Below are positions 6,586-12,865 of a DNA stretch of 13,816 nucleotides, in pieces. The position numbers and the translations under genes are program-made. Each line of letters begins with the position of its first letter. Position 1 is the first letter of the stretch. The stretch is taken from assembly GCA_016928935.1 (NCBI GenBank), contig JAFGJU010000200.1:1-13816 (forward strand). The letters run 5' to 3'. Below the pieces are notes generated by a model, which saw only the letters and a program-made list of their open reading frames with translations, had not been told where the DNA came from and searched no databases. The stretch is from Candidatus Eiseniibacteriota bacterium. Its GTDB lineage: Bacteria; Eisenbacteria; RBG-16-71-46; JAFGJU01.

Positions 6586-8233
6586 CAGAATACGCGAGGC
6601 CGTCCGGGAGGCCGCGCTCAAGAGCGGCGCAGTCCCCGAGGGCGAGCTTCCGCAGATCGTGGTGGAGAAGCCGCGGTCGCCGGAGCACGGCGACTTCAGC
6701 ACGAACGTGGCCATGCTCCTCTCGGCCAGGGCGGGCAGGAGGCCCGAGGACCTGGCCGCGGACATCGCAGCGCGGATCGACAAGGCCGCGGCGAGCCTGT
6801 CTGATGTGGAGATCCAGAAGCCGGGCTTCATCAACATGCGCCTGAGCAGGGACTTCCTGGAAGAGAACCTGCGGGTCATCCTGACGGAGGCCGAGGATTA
6901 CGGGAAGTCTGATTTCGGAGGGGGCGAGCCGGTTCAGGTGGAGTTTGTTAGCGCCAATCCGACCGGTCCCCTGAACGTGGTGAGCGCGCGGGCGGCCGCG
7001 GTGGGAGATTCGCTGGTGAGGCTCATGAAGGCGTGCGGATACGACGCCAGAAGCGAGTTCTTTGTCAACGACTCGGGCACGCAGGTGGAGCTGCTGGGGC
7101 TGTCGCTCAAGGCGCGCGTGGAGGAGGCTCTGGGCAGAGGAGAGGCCAAGATACCCGACCAGGGCTACCACGGCCAGTACCTGGCCGACCTCGCCGGTGA
7201 GATCCCCAGGGAAAAGGCCCTGGAGATGCTCGACGATGCCGGAGAGACGAGCGGCAGGTTCTCCAGGTTTGCCGTGGAGCGAATGCACGAAGCGCAGAAG
7301 AGCGGCCTCGAGGCCTTCGGAGTCAGGTTCGACCAGTGGTTCAGGGAGTCGTCGCTCCACACGGCGGGCCGCGTCGAGGAAACTCTCAAGGCGCTCCGCC
7401 AGTCGGGGCTGGTGTACGAGAAAGACGGAGCTCTCTGGCTCAAGACCTCCGGCCTGGGCGACGACGGAGACAGGGTCGTGAGGAAGAGCTCGGGCGAACC
7501 CACTTATTTCCTGTCGGACATAGCGTACCACAAGAACAAGTTCGAGCGCGGGTTCAAGAAGGTGATAGACATTTGGGGGCCCGACCATCACGGCCACGTC
7601 CCCAGGATGAAGGCGGCGGCCCGCGCGCTGCGCTACCCGGAGGACTGGCTGGAAGTGCTCATTGTCCAGTGGGTGCGACTCGTGCGCGGCACCACGCCCG
7701 TCTCCATGTCGAAGAGAGCGGGCGAGTTCGTGACGCTGTCAGACTTGGTGAGCGAGGTGGGGACCGACTGCGCCAGGTTCTTCTTCCTGATGAGAAGGGT
7801 GGAGAGCCACCTGGACTTCGACCTTGACCTGGCCAAGAAGCAGTCTGACGAGAACCCGGTCTACTACGTCCAGTACGCACACGCCCGGGTGAGCAGCATA
7901 CTGGAGTTTGCTCGCGAGGCCGGAGTCGGCTTCTGCACGCTGGGGGAGGCCGACCTTAAGCTCTTACAGACGCCGGAGGAAGTGGCGGTCATGCGGGAGC
8001 TCGCCAACTTCCCCGAGTACGTCAGGGCCGCGTGCGCAACCAGGGAGCCGCAGAGGATAACGTCGTACCTCACGAGTGTTGCGACCGCGCTGCATCAGTT
8101 CTACCACCACAGCCGGGTGGTGGGGACTGAGCAGAATCTGATGCAGGCCAGATTAGTGCTTGTGCGGGCAGTAAGGACTGTGATAAGAAATGGGCTCGAC
8201 CTGATAGGGGTATCGGCGCCCGACAAGATGTAG
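6566..8233 (+). CDS. argS: Arginyl-tRNA synthetase with altered HIGH motif
   Basis: A 555-residue class I synthetase that charges tRNA-Arg, with normal length. It has the N-terminal Add1 (Arg-tRNA N) domain at about 5-90. The catalytic domain begins with SANPTGP, and VNDSGTQV near 168 and IWGPDHHGHVPRMKAA near 333 follow. The KMSKS equivalent SMSKR is at 380-384, and a DALR anticodon domain starts near YVQYAHARV. The HIGH motif, usually HVGH after PTGPL, reads N137-V138-V139-S140, so both histidines are replaced. Surrounding residues (SARAAAVGDSLVRL) keep the family pattern and the rest is intact, so a pseudogene is unlikely. This may be a lineage-specific variant. It starts at TTG and overlaps rsfS by 20 bases. 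Confidence 0.95.
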   Translation: MRKSIADRIREAVREAALKSGAVPEGELPQIVVEKPRSPEHGDFSTNVAMLLSARAGRRPEDLAADIAARIDKAAASLSDVEIQKPGFINMRLSRDFLEENLRVILTEAEDYGKSDFGGGEPVQVEFVSANPTGPLNVVSARAAAVGDSLVRLMKACGYDARSEFFVNDSGTQVELLGLSLKARVEEALGRGEAKIPDQGYHGQYLADLAGEIPREKALEMLDDAGETSGRFSRFAVERMHEAQKSGLEAFGVRFDQWFRESSLHTAGRVEETLKALRQSGLVYEKDGALWLKTSGLGDDGDRVVRKSSGEPTYFLSDIAYHKNKFERGFKKVIDIWGPDHHGHVPRMKAAARALRYPEDWLEVLIVQWVRLVRGTTPVSMSKRAGEFVTLSDLVSEVGTDCARFFFLMRRVESHLDFDLDLAKKQSDENPVYYVQYAHARVSSILEFAREAGVGFCTLGEADLKLLQTPEEVAVMRELANFPEYVRAACATREPQRITSYLTSVATALHQFYHHSRVVGTEQNLMQARLVLVRAVRTVIRNGLDLIGVSAPDKM

Positions 8234-8326
8234 CGCGTGGGCCGCGGGCCGGCCGGGGTGCGGTCGCGGTGAACTGCCTCCATGATCGCCGGGTGAGACG
8301 CCGCGCGGCCAGGACGGTTTTCCACC

Positions 8327-8333
8327 AAGGAGA
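8327..8333 (+). promoter_or_regulatory. Ribosome-binding site of the PfkB-family kinase gene
   Basis: AAGGAGA lies 5 bases before GTG 8339 and fixes this GTG as the start. Confidence 0.7.
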
Positions 8334-8338
8334 CAATC

Positions 8339-9253
8339 GTGAGCATTCTGGTTGTGGGTTCGGTGGCTCTGGACACGATAAAGACCCCGTTCGGCTCGTG
8401 CGAGGAAGAGCTGGGCGGGTCGGCCGCCTACTTCTCGGTCGCCGCGGGGCACTTCGACAAGGTCCACATGGTGGCCGTCGTGGGCACGGACTTCCCGACC
8501 CAGCACGTCGAGTTCTTCAAGGAACGCGGCCTCGGCCTGGACGGGCTTCAGAGCATGGAAGGGAAGACCTTCCGGTGGCACGGCGAGTACGGGTTCGAGC
8601 TGGGTGAGGCCAAGAGCCTGTTGACCTCCGTCAACGTGTTCGAGCACTTCCATCCGGTCATACCGGTAGACTTGAGGGACACCGAGTACGTGTTCCTGGC
8701 CAACATAGACCCGACGCTTCAGATGGAAGTACTGGAACAGATGGAAAGCCCCAAGTTCGTTGCGTGCGACACCATGAACTTCTGGATAATGGGAAAGCGC
8801 GAGGAGCTCCTGCGCACGATTCAGCACGTGGACGCGCTGATACTGAACGACGCCGAGGCGAGGCAGCTCACCGGCGAGCCAAATCTCCTCAAGGCCGCAA
8901 AGGGCATCATTGCCATGGGCCCCAAGATGGTCATAATAAAGAAGGGCGAGCACGGGGCGCTCTTGATAACGCCCGAGTTCAAGTTCTCGGCTCCGGCCTA
9001 CCCGGTGGAGCTCCTTTTCGACCCCACGGGCGCCGGAGACTCCTTCGCCGGCGGTTTCGTCGGGTTCATGGCCCGCTGCGGCGAGTGCTGCGAGGACACC
9101 CTCCGCCTGGCCGTCATGTACGGCACGGTCATGGCGTCCTTCGCGGTCGAGCGTTTCGGCGTGAAGCGCCTGGCGGAGCTGGACACCTTCAGCATCCTGG
9201 ACCGCCTGAAAGAGCTGAAGAAGCTATCCGAGTTTGAGATACAGCCGATGTAG
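8339..9253 (+). CDS. PfkB/ribokinase-family carbohydrate or nucleoside kinase
   Basis: A 304-residue cytoplasmic kinase that transfers phosphate from ATP to a sugar, sugar derivative or nucleoside; the substrate cannot be told from sequence. The N-terminus (ILVVGSVALD) is the family's first strand. The glycine pair in ELGGSAAYFS is PfkB signature 1. NDAEARQLTG at about 170-179 is the conserved segment before the nucleotide site. DPTGAGDSFAGG starting at D228 is PfkB signature 2, with D234 the expected catalytic base and GAG forming the anion hole. The start is GTG with a strong ribosome-binding site. It follows argS after 105 bases with no clear terminator, so read-through from argS is possible. 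It is the last gene of the housekeeping-like block. Confidence 0.9.
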   Translation: MSILVVGSVALDTIKTPFGSCEEELGGSAAYFSVAAGHFDKVHMVAVVGTDFPTQHVEFFKERGLGLDGLQSMEGKTFRWHGEYGFELGEAKSLLTSVNVFEHFHPVIPVDLRDTEYVFLANIDPTLQMEVLEQMESPKFVACDTMNFWIMGKREELLRTIQHVDALILNDAEARQLTGEPNLLKAAKGIIAMGPKMVIIKKGEHGALLITPEFKFSAPAYPVELLFDPTGAGDSFAGGFVGFMARCGECCEDTLRLAVMYGTVMASFAVERFGVKRLAELDTFSILDRLKELKKLSEFEIQPM

Positions 9254-9390
9254 GGGCGACGGGCAAGACACTGCGCGATTTCCGCTACTGGCGCCGGACG
9301 CGTGCGACTTTGTTGCGGACACTGGCTGAAGCTTCAGATTGTGACCTCCATTCTCTTCGATTTTTCTTCGTCCGTGCCTTTTTCTGTTGA

Positions 9391-9418
9391 TTGTCTGAAC
9401 GTGCCGTGATATTATAAT
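9391..9418 (+). promoter_or_regulatory. Sigma-70-type promoter upstream of the small exported protein and TPR regulator
   Basis: A perfect -10 TATAAT at 9413-9418 with a four-of-six -35 TTGTCT at 9391-9396 and a 16-base spacer, preceded by a T-rich stretch. Transcription would begin near 9425, giving a leader of about 190 bases before ATG 9616. Confidence 0.6.
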
Positions 9419-9449
9419 CCGCGACTGGGCAAGAAGTCTGAAGGGACAC

Positions 9450-9486
9450 AAACGAGGGTTCCCTTGTTTTCCATCTTTCTTCTTTT
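9450..9486 (+). terminator. Leader hairpin with pyrimidine-rich tail, possible attenuator
   Basis: AAACGAGG (9450-9457) pairs with CCTTGTTT (9462-9469), one pair being G-U, around a GTTC loop. The tail (TTCC then ATCTTTCTTCTTTTT) is pyrimidine-rich but not a clean T-run. A competing pairing joins AAGGGA (9441-9446) with TCCCTT (9460-9465). The two mutually exclusive stems inside the predicted leader resemble a weak attenuator, but neither is strong. Confidence 0.3.
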
Positions 9487-9604
9487 TGTCAGCTGCGCGT
9501 AAGACGTTTTCTCTCATCAGCACGCTTGGCCGCGCATGTTTGCGGTGACTTCCGCCGCGAGGCGGGCCAACTCGTTCTCTCTTGGTCGAAGTCCGTCTTC
9601 CGTT

Positions 9605-9611
9605 AGGAGGG
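9605..9611 (+). promoter_or_regulatory. Strong ribosome-binding site of the small exported protein gene
   Basis: AGGAGGG is 4 bases before ATG 9616, among the best Shine-Dalgarno matches in the window. It is a main reason to believe the small open frame that follows. Confidence 0.65.
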
Positions 9612-9615
9612 CAAC

Positions 9616-9990
9616 ATGGAACGCCGCATATGTCTCAAGCGTTGCCGCAGGTTTGGGGGGCTGTTCGTAGGAGTGGTCGCAGGACTCCTCTTGTGCCTTG
9701 CGCTGACCGCCCAGCCGCCCGAGGCGGAATGCCGGCAAACGGTGAAGTCTCTCGAGGAAGGGGGCGATCCGGACATGCCGGACCGAGCGACAAGCGGTCT
9801 GACCCGCTCGCCCGGGTTGACCGTGTGGCTCCCGGGCGAGGTGCGCCTGCTGGAGCTTCAGTCCCGGGCACAGTCCGTGACGAAACCCGTGCGTGTTGAA
9901 CTGTGGAGTGAGTGCGTCCGGACGCGTCCAATCGTTGGACGCCTACTCAAGGCTTGGTCCTCCGTGGCATCCTGGCGTTTTGCATTCTAA
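9616..9990 (+). CDS. Small protein with signal peptide, unknown function
   Basis: I do not recognise this 124-residue protein. Residues 1-12 are strongly basic (six Arg/Lys), and about 13-33 form a hydrophobic core of Gly, Leu, Val and Ala ending ALTAQPP. This is a typical signal peptide or single membrane anchor, with possible cleavage after ALTA. No lipobox is seen. The remaining roughly 90 residues are polar with no known domain, and contain WLPGEVRLLEL near 72-82. It has a strong ribosome-binding site and lies under a good promoter. Its TAA (9988-9990) is followed one base later by the ribosome-binding site of the TPR/sigma-54 regulator, so the two are probably co-transcribed and coupled. 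It could be a signal, a sensor partner or a short-lived exported peptide; it could also be a non-functional open frame. Confidence 0.55.
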   Translation: MERRICLKRCRRFGGLFVGVVAGLLLCLALTAQPPEAECRQTVKSLEEGGDPDMPDRATSGLTRSPGLTVWLPGEVRLLELQSRAQSVTKPVRVELWSECVRTRPIVGRLLKAWSSVASWRFAF

Positions 9991-9991
9991 T

Positions 9992-9999
9992 GAGGAGGT
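9992..9999 (+). promoter_or_regulatory. Ribosome-binding site that decides the regulator start
   Basis: GAGGAGGT lies 4 bases before ATG 10004 and right after the stop of the preceding small gene. It shows that translation starts at 10004 rather than at the in-frame upstream start codon at 9893, which would overlap the small gene by about 100 bases. Confidence 0.8.
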
Positions 10000-10003
10000 C
10001 TCC

Positions 10004-12559
10004 ATGATTTTCCAGCATCCTGATATTCAGAGGATCGAGAAGAGGCTGGAGACCCTTCGAAACGTCCCGGCCGATTCCGAGTACTTGGACCGACTTGAGC
10101 TTCTTGCGGACTTGTACCTCAAGCAGGACGGCTACGAGCCGGCACTTGAGTATCTGGAAGAGATACTGTCACAGGTCCCGCGCACGCGGATCTCGAGGGA
10201 GAAACGCCTGTTGCTTGAGATGAAGGTCATAGAGTGCCTCCTCAAGCGCTCTCGATGCACGGAGGCGCTGAACAGATGCAGGGCTCTGGATGCCGAGCTT
10301 TCAGGCGAGGCAGATACTGAGCTGAGCGCACAGCTCAATCTTCTGGTGTCCCATGCACACTGGAAGACCGGTCAGTACTCGCAAGCAATCGAGGCCTGCG
10401 AACAGGCTCGGCGAATACTGGCTGACCGCGGTGACGAACGCGGACTGGCGCAATGCCAGAGTCTGTTCGGCAAGAGTTACCTGCGACTGGGAGAGTTTGA
10501 AAGGGCCAAGCGCCATTTTGAAGACGCCCTTGCTGCCTACGTGCGACTAGACGACAAGAACGGTGTTGCCGTGTCGCACAACAATCTCGGGCTTCTGCAC
10601 AAGAATCACGGGGAGTGGCAGCTCGCGTGCGAGCACCTTCTCAAAGCGCTCGAGCTGGACAAGCAGGCCGGCAACTACGGCAAGATCGCGTTCAGGCGAT
10701 TGAACCTGGGCCTCGTGTACTTTCGGACCGGCCAGTGGATGAAGGCCAAGGAGGAAACCGCGGAGGCACTGTCCATCGCGCAGCGCATTGGGGACCAGCA
10801 CACTGCTGCAGCGGCCTCGATTGCCCTCGGGAACTGCGTGAGGGCGCTCGGGATGAAAGGCGCCGCAGATCGGCTGTACAAACAGTCCGTTGAGATTGCA
10901 CAACGTGAGAACTTGATGCGGGAGCTCGCTCTGGCCTATGAGTTCATGGGCGAGGCCGATGCGGCGTCCGGTGAGCCGGACAGAGCGCTGGAGAAATTCG
11001 CGCTCGCGCTTCGGGTGGCCGAACAGATAGCGCCCGAGGGCGACATAGTTGCCGAGGTGGAACGGCGCAGGGCCGAAGCCTACCTCGCCCTGGGGGATGT
11101 AGCGAGCGCGAGAAGGGCAGCCAGGCGGTCGCTTCGGTTGTGCAGGCTGGTCGGTGACAGGTGCGAGGAAGGCGCCGCACTGCGCGTAATCGCCAGTATA
11201 AGAGCGGAGACAGGATTTCCGCGGAGCGCCCGGGTGGCGTTCTCGGCCTCAGCCGGGATCCTTGAGTCAGTGGGCGACAGGCACGGACTCGCCCACGTGC
11301 TGCTGTTGTCTGGGAGACTCATTCAGTCTCACTTCCATGCTGACGAGGACAGACTCGAAGCGAAACGAGTCCTGGCGAGAGCCACGGGCCTCTTCGCAGA
11401 GCTTGGAGCGGAAGAATCCCTTCTTGAGGCTGAACAGGATTTGAGACTCGCGTTGAGTGACGGTGGCGGGGACCGGGAGTCAAGCCGCGAGAGGGATCCT
11501 CTTCTTACGCGTGGGATCGCTCGCGGGCAGTCGGCTGAGGACGTCGCGACCGCCGCGTCGGGCCGTTCATCGCCAGCGGTGCCTTCGGCCTCGAGTTCGG
11601 GGGTGCGGATCGATGTTGGGGAGAATGTGATCGAGGGCTTCGTTACCTCGGACGCGGGGCTAATCGGGGTGTTGCGCTCCGCCCGGCTCCTGTGTACGGC
11701 AGACACGCCGGTTCTCATTCAGGGGGAGACGGGGACGGGCAAGAACCTTCTCGCCTACATGTTCAAGTCGTACGAGGAGAAGCGTGTCCGACCGTTCGTC
11801 GAGCTCAACTGCGCGGCAATACCAGGTGAGCTGCTCGAGAGTGAGCTGTTCGGTTACTCGAGAGGCGCCTTCAGCGGAGCTGCTTCCGACAAGAAGGGCA
11901 TTCTTGAAGAAGCGCATGGAGGCACGGTCTTCTTGAATGAGATCGGTGAGATGGATGGGAGAATGCAGGCGAAGCTGTTGCACGTGCTGGACGACGGCTG
12001 CTACAGGCGTGTCGGAGACACGACGATGAGACGACTCAGCGTGCGGATTGTCTCGGCGACAAACAAGGACTTATGGAAGGAGGTCCAGGCCGGGACATTT
12101 CGGCGCGACCTCTACTTTAGGTTGTCGCAGGCGACGCTAACCATTTCCCCGCTGCGTGAGAGAAGGCAGGATATCGGCGGTCTCTGCAGGCATTTCTTCC
12201 GAGTCTATTCGAGTCTCTATTCCAAGGACGTGAGCGTGGGGACTCCGGGGTTGGACCTTCTTCGCGAGTACGGGTGGCCGGGCAACGTACGGGAGTTGAA
12301 GAACAAGATCCAAATGCTTGTCCTGAACGCCCCGGACAGGGGAGTCCTGGTCCCGAGACAGATTGAGAAGTCTCTGGGCAATCCGTCTGTGCCGGCCGAA
12401 GCGACGACTCTGGCCGGCAAGATCGAAGAGCTGAAACGATACGAGATAACCCGCGCTCTTGAAAGCTGTGGGGGGAACAAGACAAACGCGGCGAGAGCTC
12501 TTGGTATGAGCAGAAGGGGATTGTGTAAGGTCGTAGAGCGCATGCGGCGCACGGCATGA
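10004..12559 (+). CDS. TPR-repeat sigma-54-dependent transcriptional activator (AAA+ and Fis-type HTH)
   Basis: An 851-residue bacterial enhancer-binding protein that would use ATP to remodel RNA polymerase-sigma-54. The N-terminal half (about 30-420) has about ten TPR-like helical repeats roughly 40 residues apart, beginning near 33, 112, 151, 193, 234, 273, 315 and 355. This suits peptide or protein sensing; there is no receiver, GAF or PAS domain. A low-complexity linker (about 480-540) follows. The AAA+ domain has Walker A GETGTGK (574-580), a GAFSGA loop (621-626, Ser for the usual Thr), and Walker B VFLNEIGE with Asn645 for the usual Asp and Glu646 retained. Sensor I SATNKDL, arginine-finger FRRDLYFRL and WPGNVRELKN also follow. 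A Fis-type HTH ends the protein (about 825-851). It is probably coupled to the small gene upstream. Confidence 0.94.
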   Translation: MIFQHPDIQRIEKRLETLRNVPADSEYLDRLELLADLYLKQDGYEPALEYLEEILSQVPRTRISREKRLLLEMKVIECLLKRSRCTEALNRCRALDAELSGEADTELSAQLNLLVSHAHWKTGQYSQAIEACEQARRILADRGDERGLAQCQSLFGKSYLRLGEFERAKRHFEDALAAYVRLDDKNGVAVSHNNLGLLHKNHGEWQLACEHLLKALELDKQAGNYGKIAFRRLNLGLVYFRTGQWMKAKEETAEALSIAQRIGDQHTAAAASIALGNCVRALGMKGAADRLYKQSVEIAQRENLMRELALAYEFMGEADAASGEPDRALEKFALALRVAEQIAPEGDIVAEVERRRAEAYLALGDVASARRAARRSLRLCRLVGDRCEEGAALRVIASIRAETGFPRSARVAFSASAGILESVGDRHGLAHVLLLSGRLIQSHFHADEDRLEAKRVLARATGLFAELGAEESLLEAEQDLRLALSDGGGDRESSRERDPLLTRGIARGQSAEDVATAASGRSSPAVPSASSSGVRIDVGENVIEGFVTSDAGLIGVLRSARLLCTADTPVLIQGETGTGKNLLAYMFKSYEEKRVRPFVELNCAAIPGELLESELFGYSRGAFSGAASDKKGILEEAHGGTVFLNEIGEMDGRMQAKLLHVLDDGCYRRVGDTTMRRLSVRIVSATNKDLWKEVQAGTFRRDLYFRLSQATLTISPLRERRQDIGGLCRHFFRVYSSLYSKDVSVGTPGLDLLREYGWPGNVRELKNKIQMLVLNAPDRGVLVPRQIEKSLGNPSVPAEATTLAGKIEELKRYEITRALESCGGNKTNAARALGMSRRGLCKVVERMRRTA

Positions 12560-12584
12560 CCCCGCGTCTTGAACGTGGCTGTTT

Positions 12585-12620
12585 GGTAACGGAGTTCGCG
12601 TGTCGCGAAACTCCGTTACC
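12585..12620 (+). repeat. 16-bp inverted repeat: enhancer-site or terminator candidate
   Basis: The left arm (12585-12600, starting GGTAACGGAGTT) and right arm (12604-12620, ending AACTCCGTTACC) are reverse complements over 16 pairs with one extra A in the right arm and a TGT centre. It is 26 bases past the regulator stop and about 220 bases before the predicted sigma-54 transcription start. There is no T-run on either side, so an ordinary intrinsic terminator is not well supported. A dyad binding site for the upstream activator fits its position, but that is inference. Confidence 0.7.
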
Positions 12621-12796
12621 GGCGCCAGTTGTTCTGCGAATATGAGCTTAGACCAGGAGAGCGGCCGCAACGGGTACTGGGTTCTATCCTAGGGCGCGAT
12701 ATTACCGCGAATACCGGCTGCCCGGAATCCGTCGTCGTAACTCATTGACCTGCAGCGAAGTCAGCCGCCGCCCCAAGCCTCCAGTTCAGCATTGAT

Positions 12797-12812
12797 GGGT
12801 ACGGCTCTTGCT
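12797..12812 (+). promoter_or_regulatory. Predicted sigma-54 (-24/-12) promoter
   Basis: The stretch GGGTACGGCTCTTGCT matches the consensus TGGCACG-N4-TTGCW at 10 of 12 specified positions. It has the invariant GG (12798-12799) and GC (12810-12811) exactly 10 bases apart. The predicted start is near 12823, 43 bases before ATG 12866. It lies in a non-coding region just downstream of a sigma-54 activator gene, which raises confidence. The best alternative GG/GC pairs I checked in the other intergenic regions have wrong spacing. Confidence 0.65.
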
Positions 12813-12865
12813 AATTGACCGTGCGAACTGCCACAGGTTTTTGTCCTTGCACGGGGAAAGGCGGC

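Larger units (their letters stand above)
9254..9615 (+). other. Intergenic region with promoter and long leader
   Basis: About 360 bases without a gene. In order it contains a perfect 12-base palindrome CTGAAGCTTCAG (9326-9337), a T-rich stretch (about 9355-9385), a promoter with perfect TATAAT (9391-9418), a hairpin followed by a pyrimidine-rich tract (9450-9486), and a ribosome-binding site for the next gene. It is visibly richer in T than the genes on its left. I see no convincing terminator for the kinase gene. Confidence 0.6.
12560..12865 (+). other. Intergenic regulatory region downstream of the sigma-54 activator
   Basis: About 306 bases without a gene if the next gene starts at ATG 12866. 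It holds the long inverted repeat at 12585-12620, a stretch with nothing I recognise (12621-12796), the -24/-12 promoter at 12797-12812, and a leader of about 43 bases with a ribosome-binding site (GGGGAAAGG, 12853-12861). Confidence 0.6.

Noticed and set aside
6353..7597. Long open frame on the minus strand antisense to argS (about 414 codons)
   Set aside because: It is the complement of a clearly conserved argS frame in GC-rich DNA, and its composition (rich in Arg, Leu, Val, His) is typical of antisense shadow frames. The same holds for minus-strand frames at 952-2022 and 8153-8953.
9527..9543. TGGCCGCG...TTTGC resembling a sigma-54 promoter upstream of the small exported protein
   Set aside because: The GG and GC are 12 bases apart instead of 10, and sigma-54 elements tolerate little change in spacing. 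The TATAAT promoter upstream is a better explanation.
9893..10003. N-terminal extension of the TPR regulator
   Set aside because: It would overlap the small gene and ignore the strong GAGGAGGT directly before ATG 10004.
12585..12620. Integron attC-like recombination site
   Set aside because: The arm ends (GGTAAC and GTTACC) do not fit the RYYYAAC/GTTRRRY core boxes, and there is no integrase or cassette array.
12815..12865. TTG start giving a longer version of the unknown protein
   Set aside because: The TTG lies 8 bases before the predicted sigma-54 transcript start and has no ribosome-binding site; ATG 12866 does.
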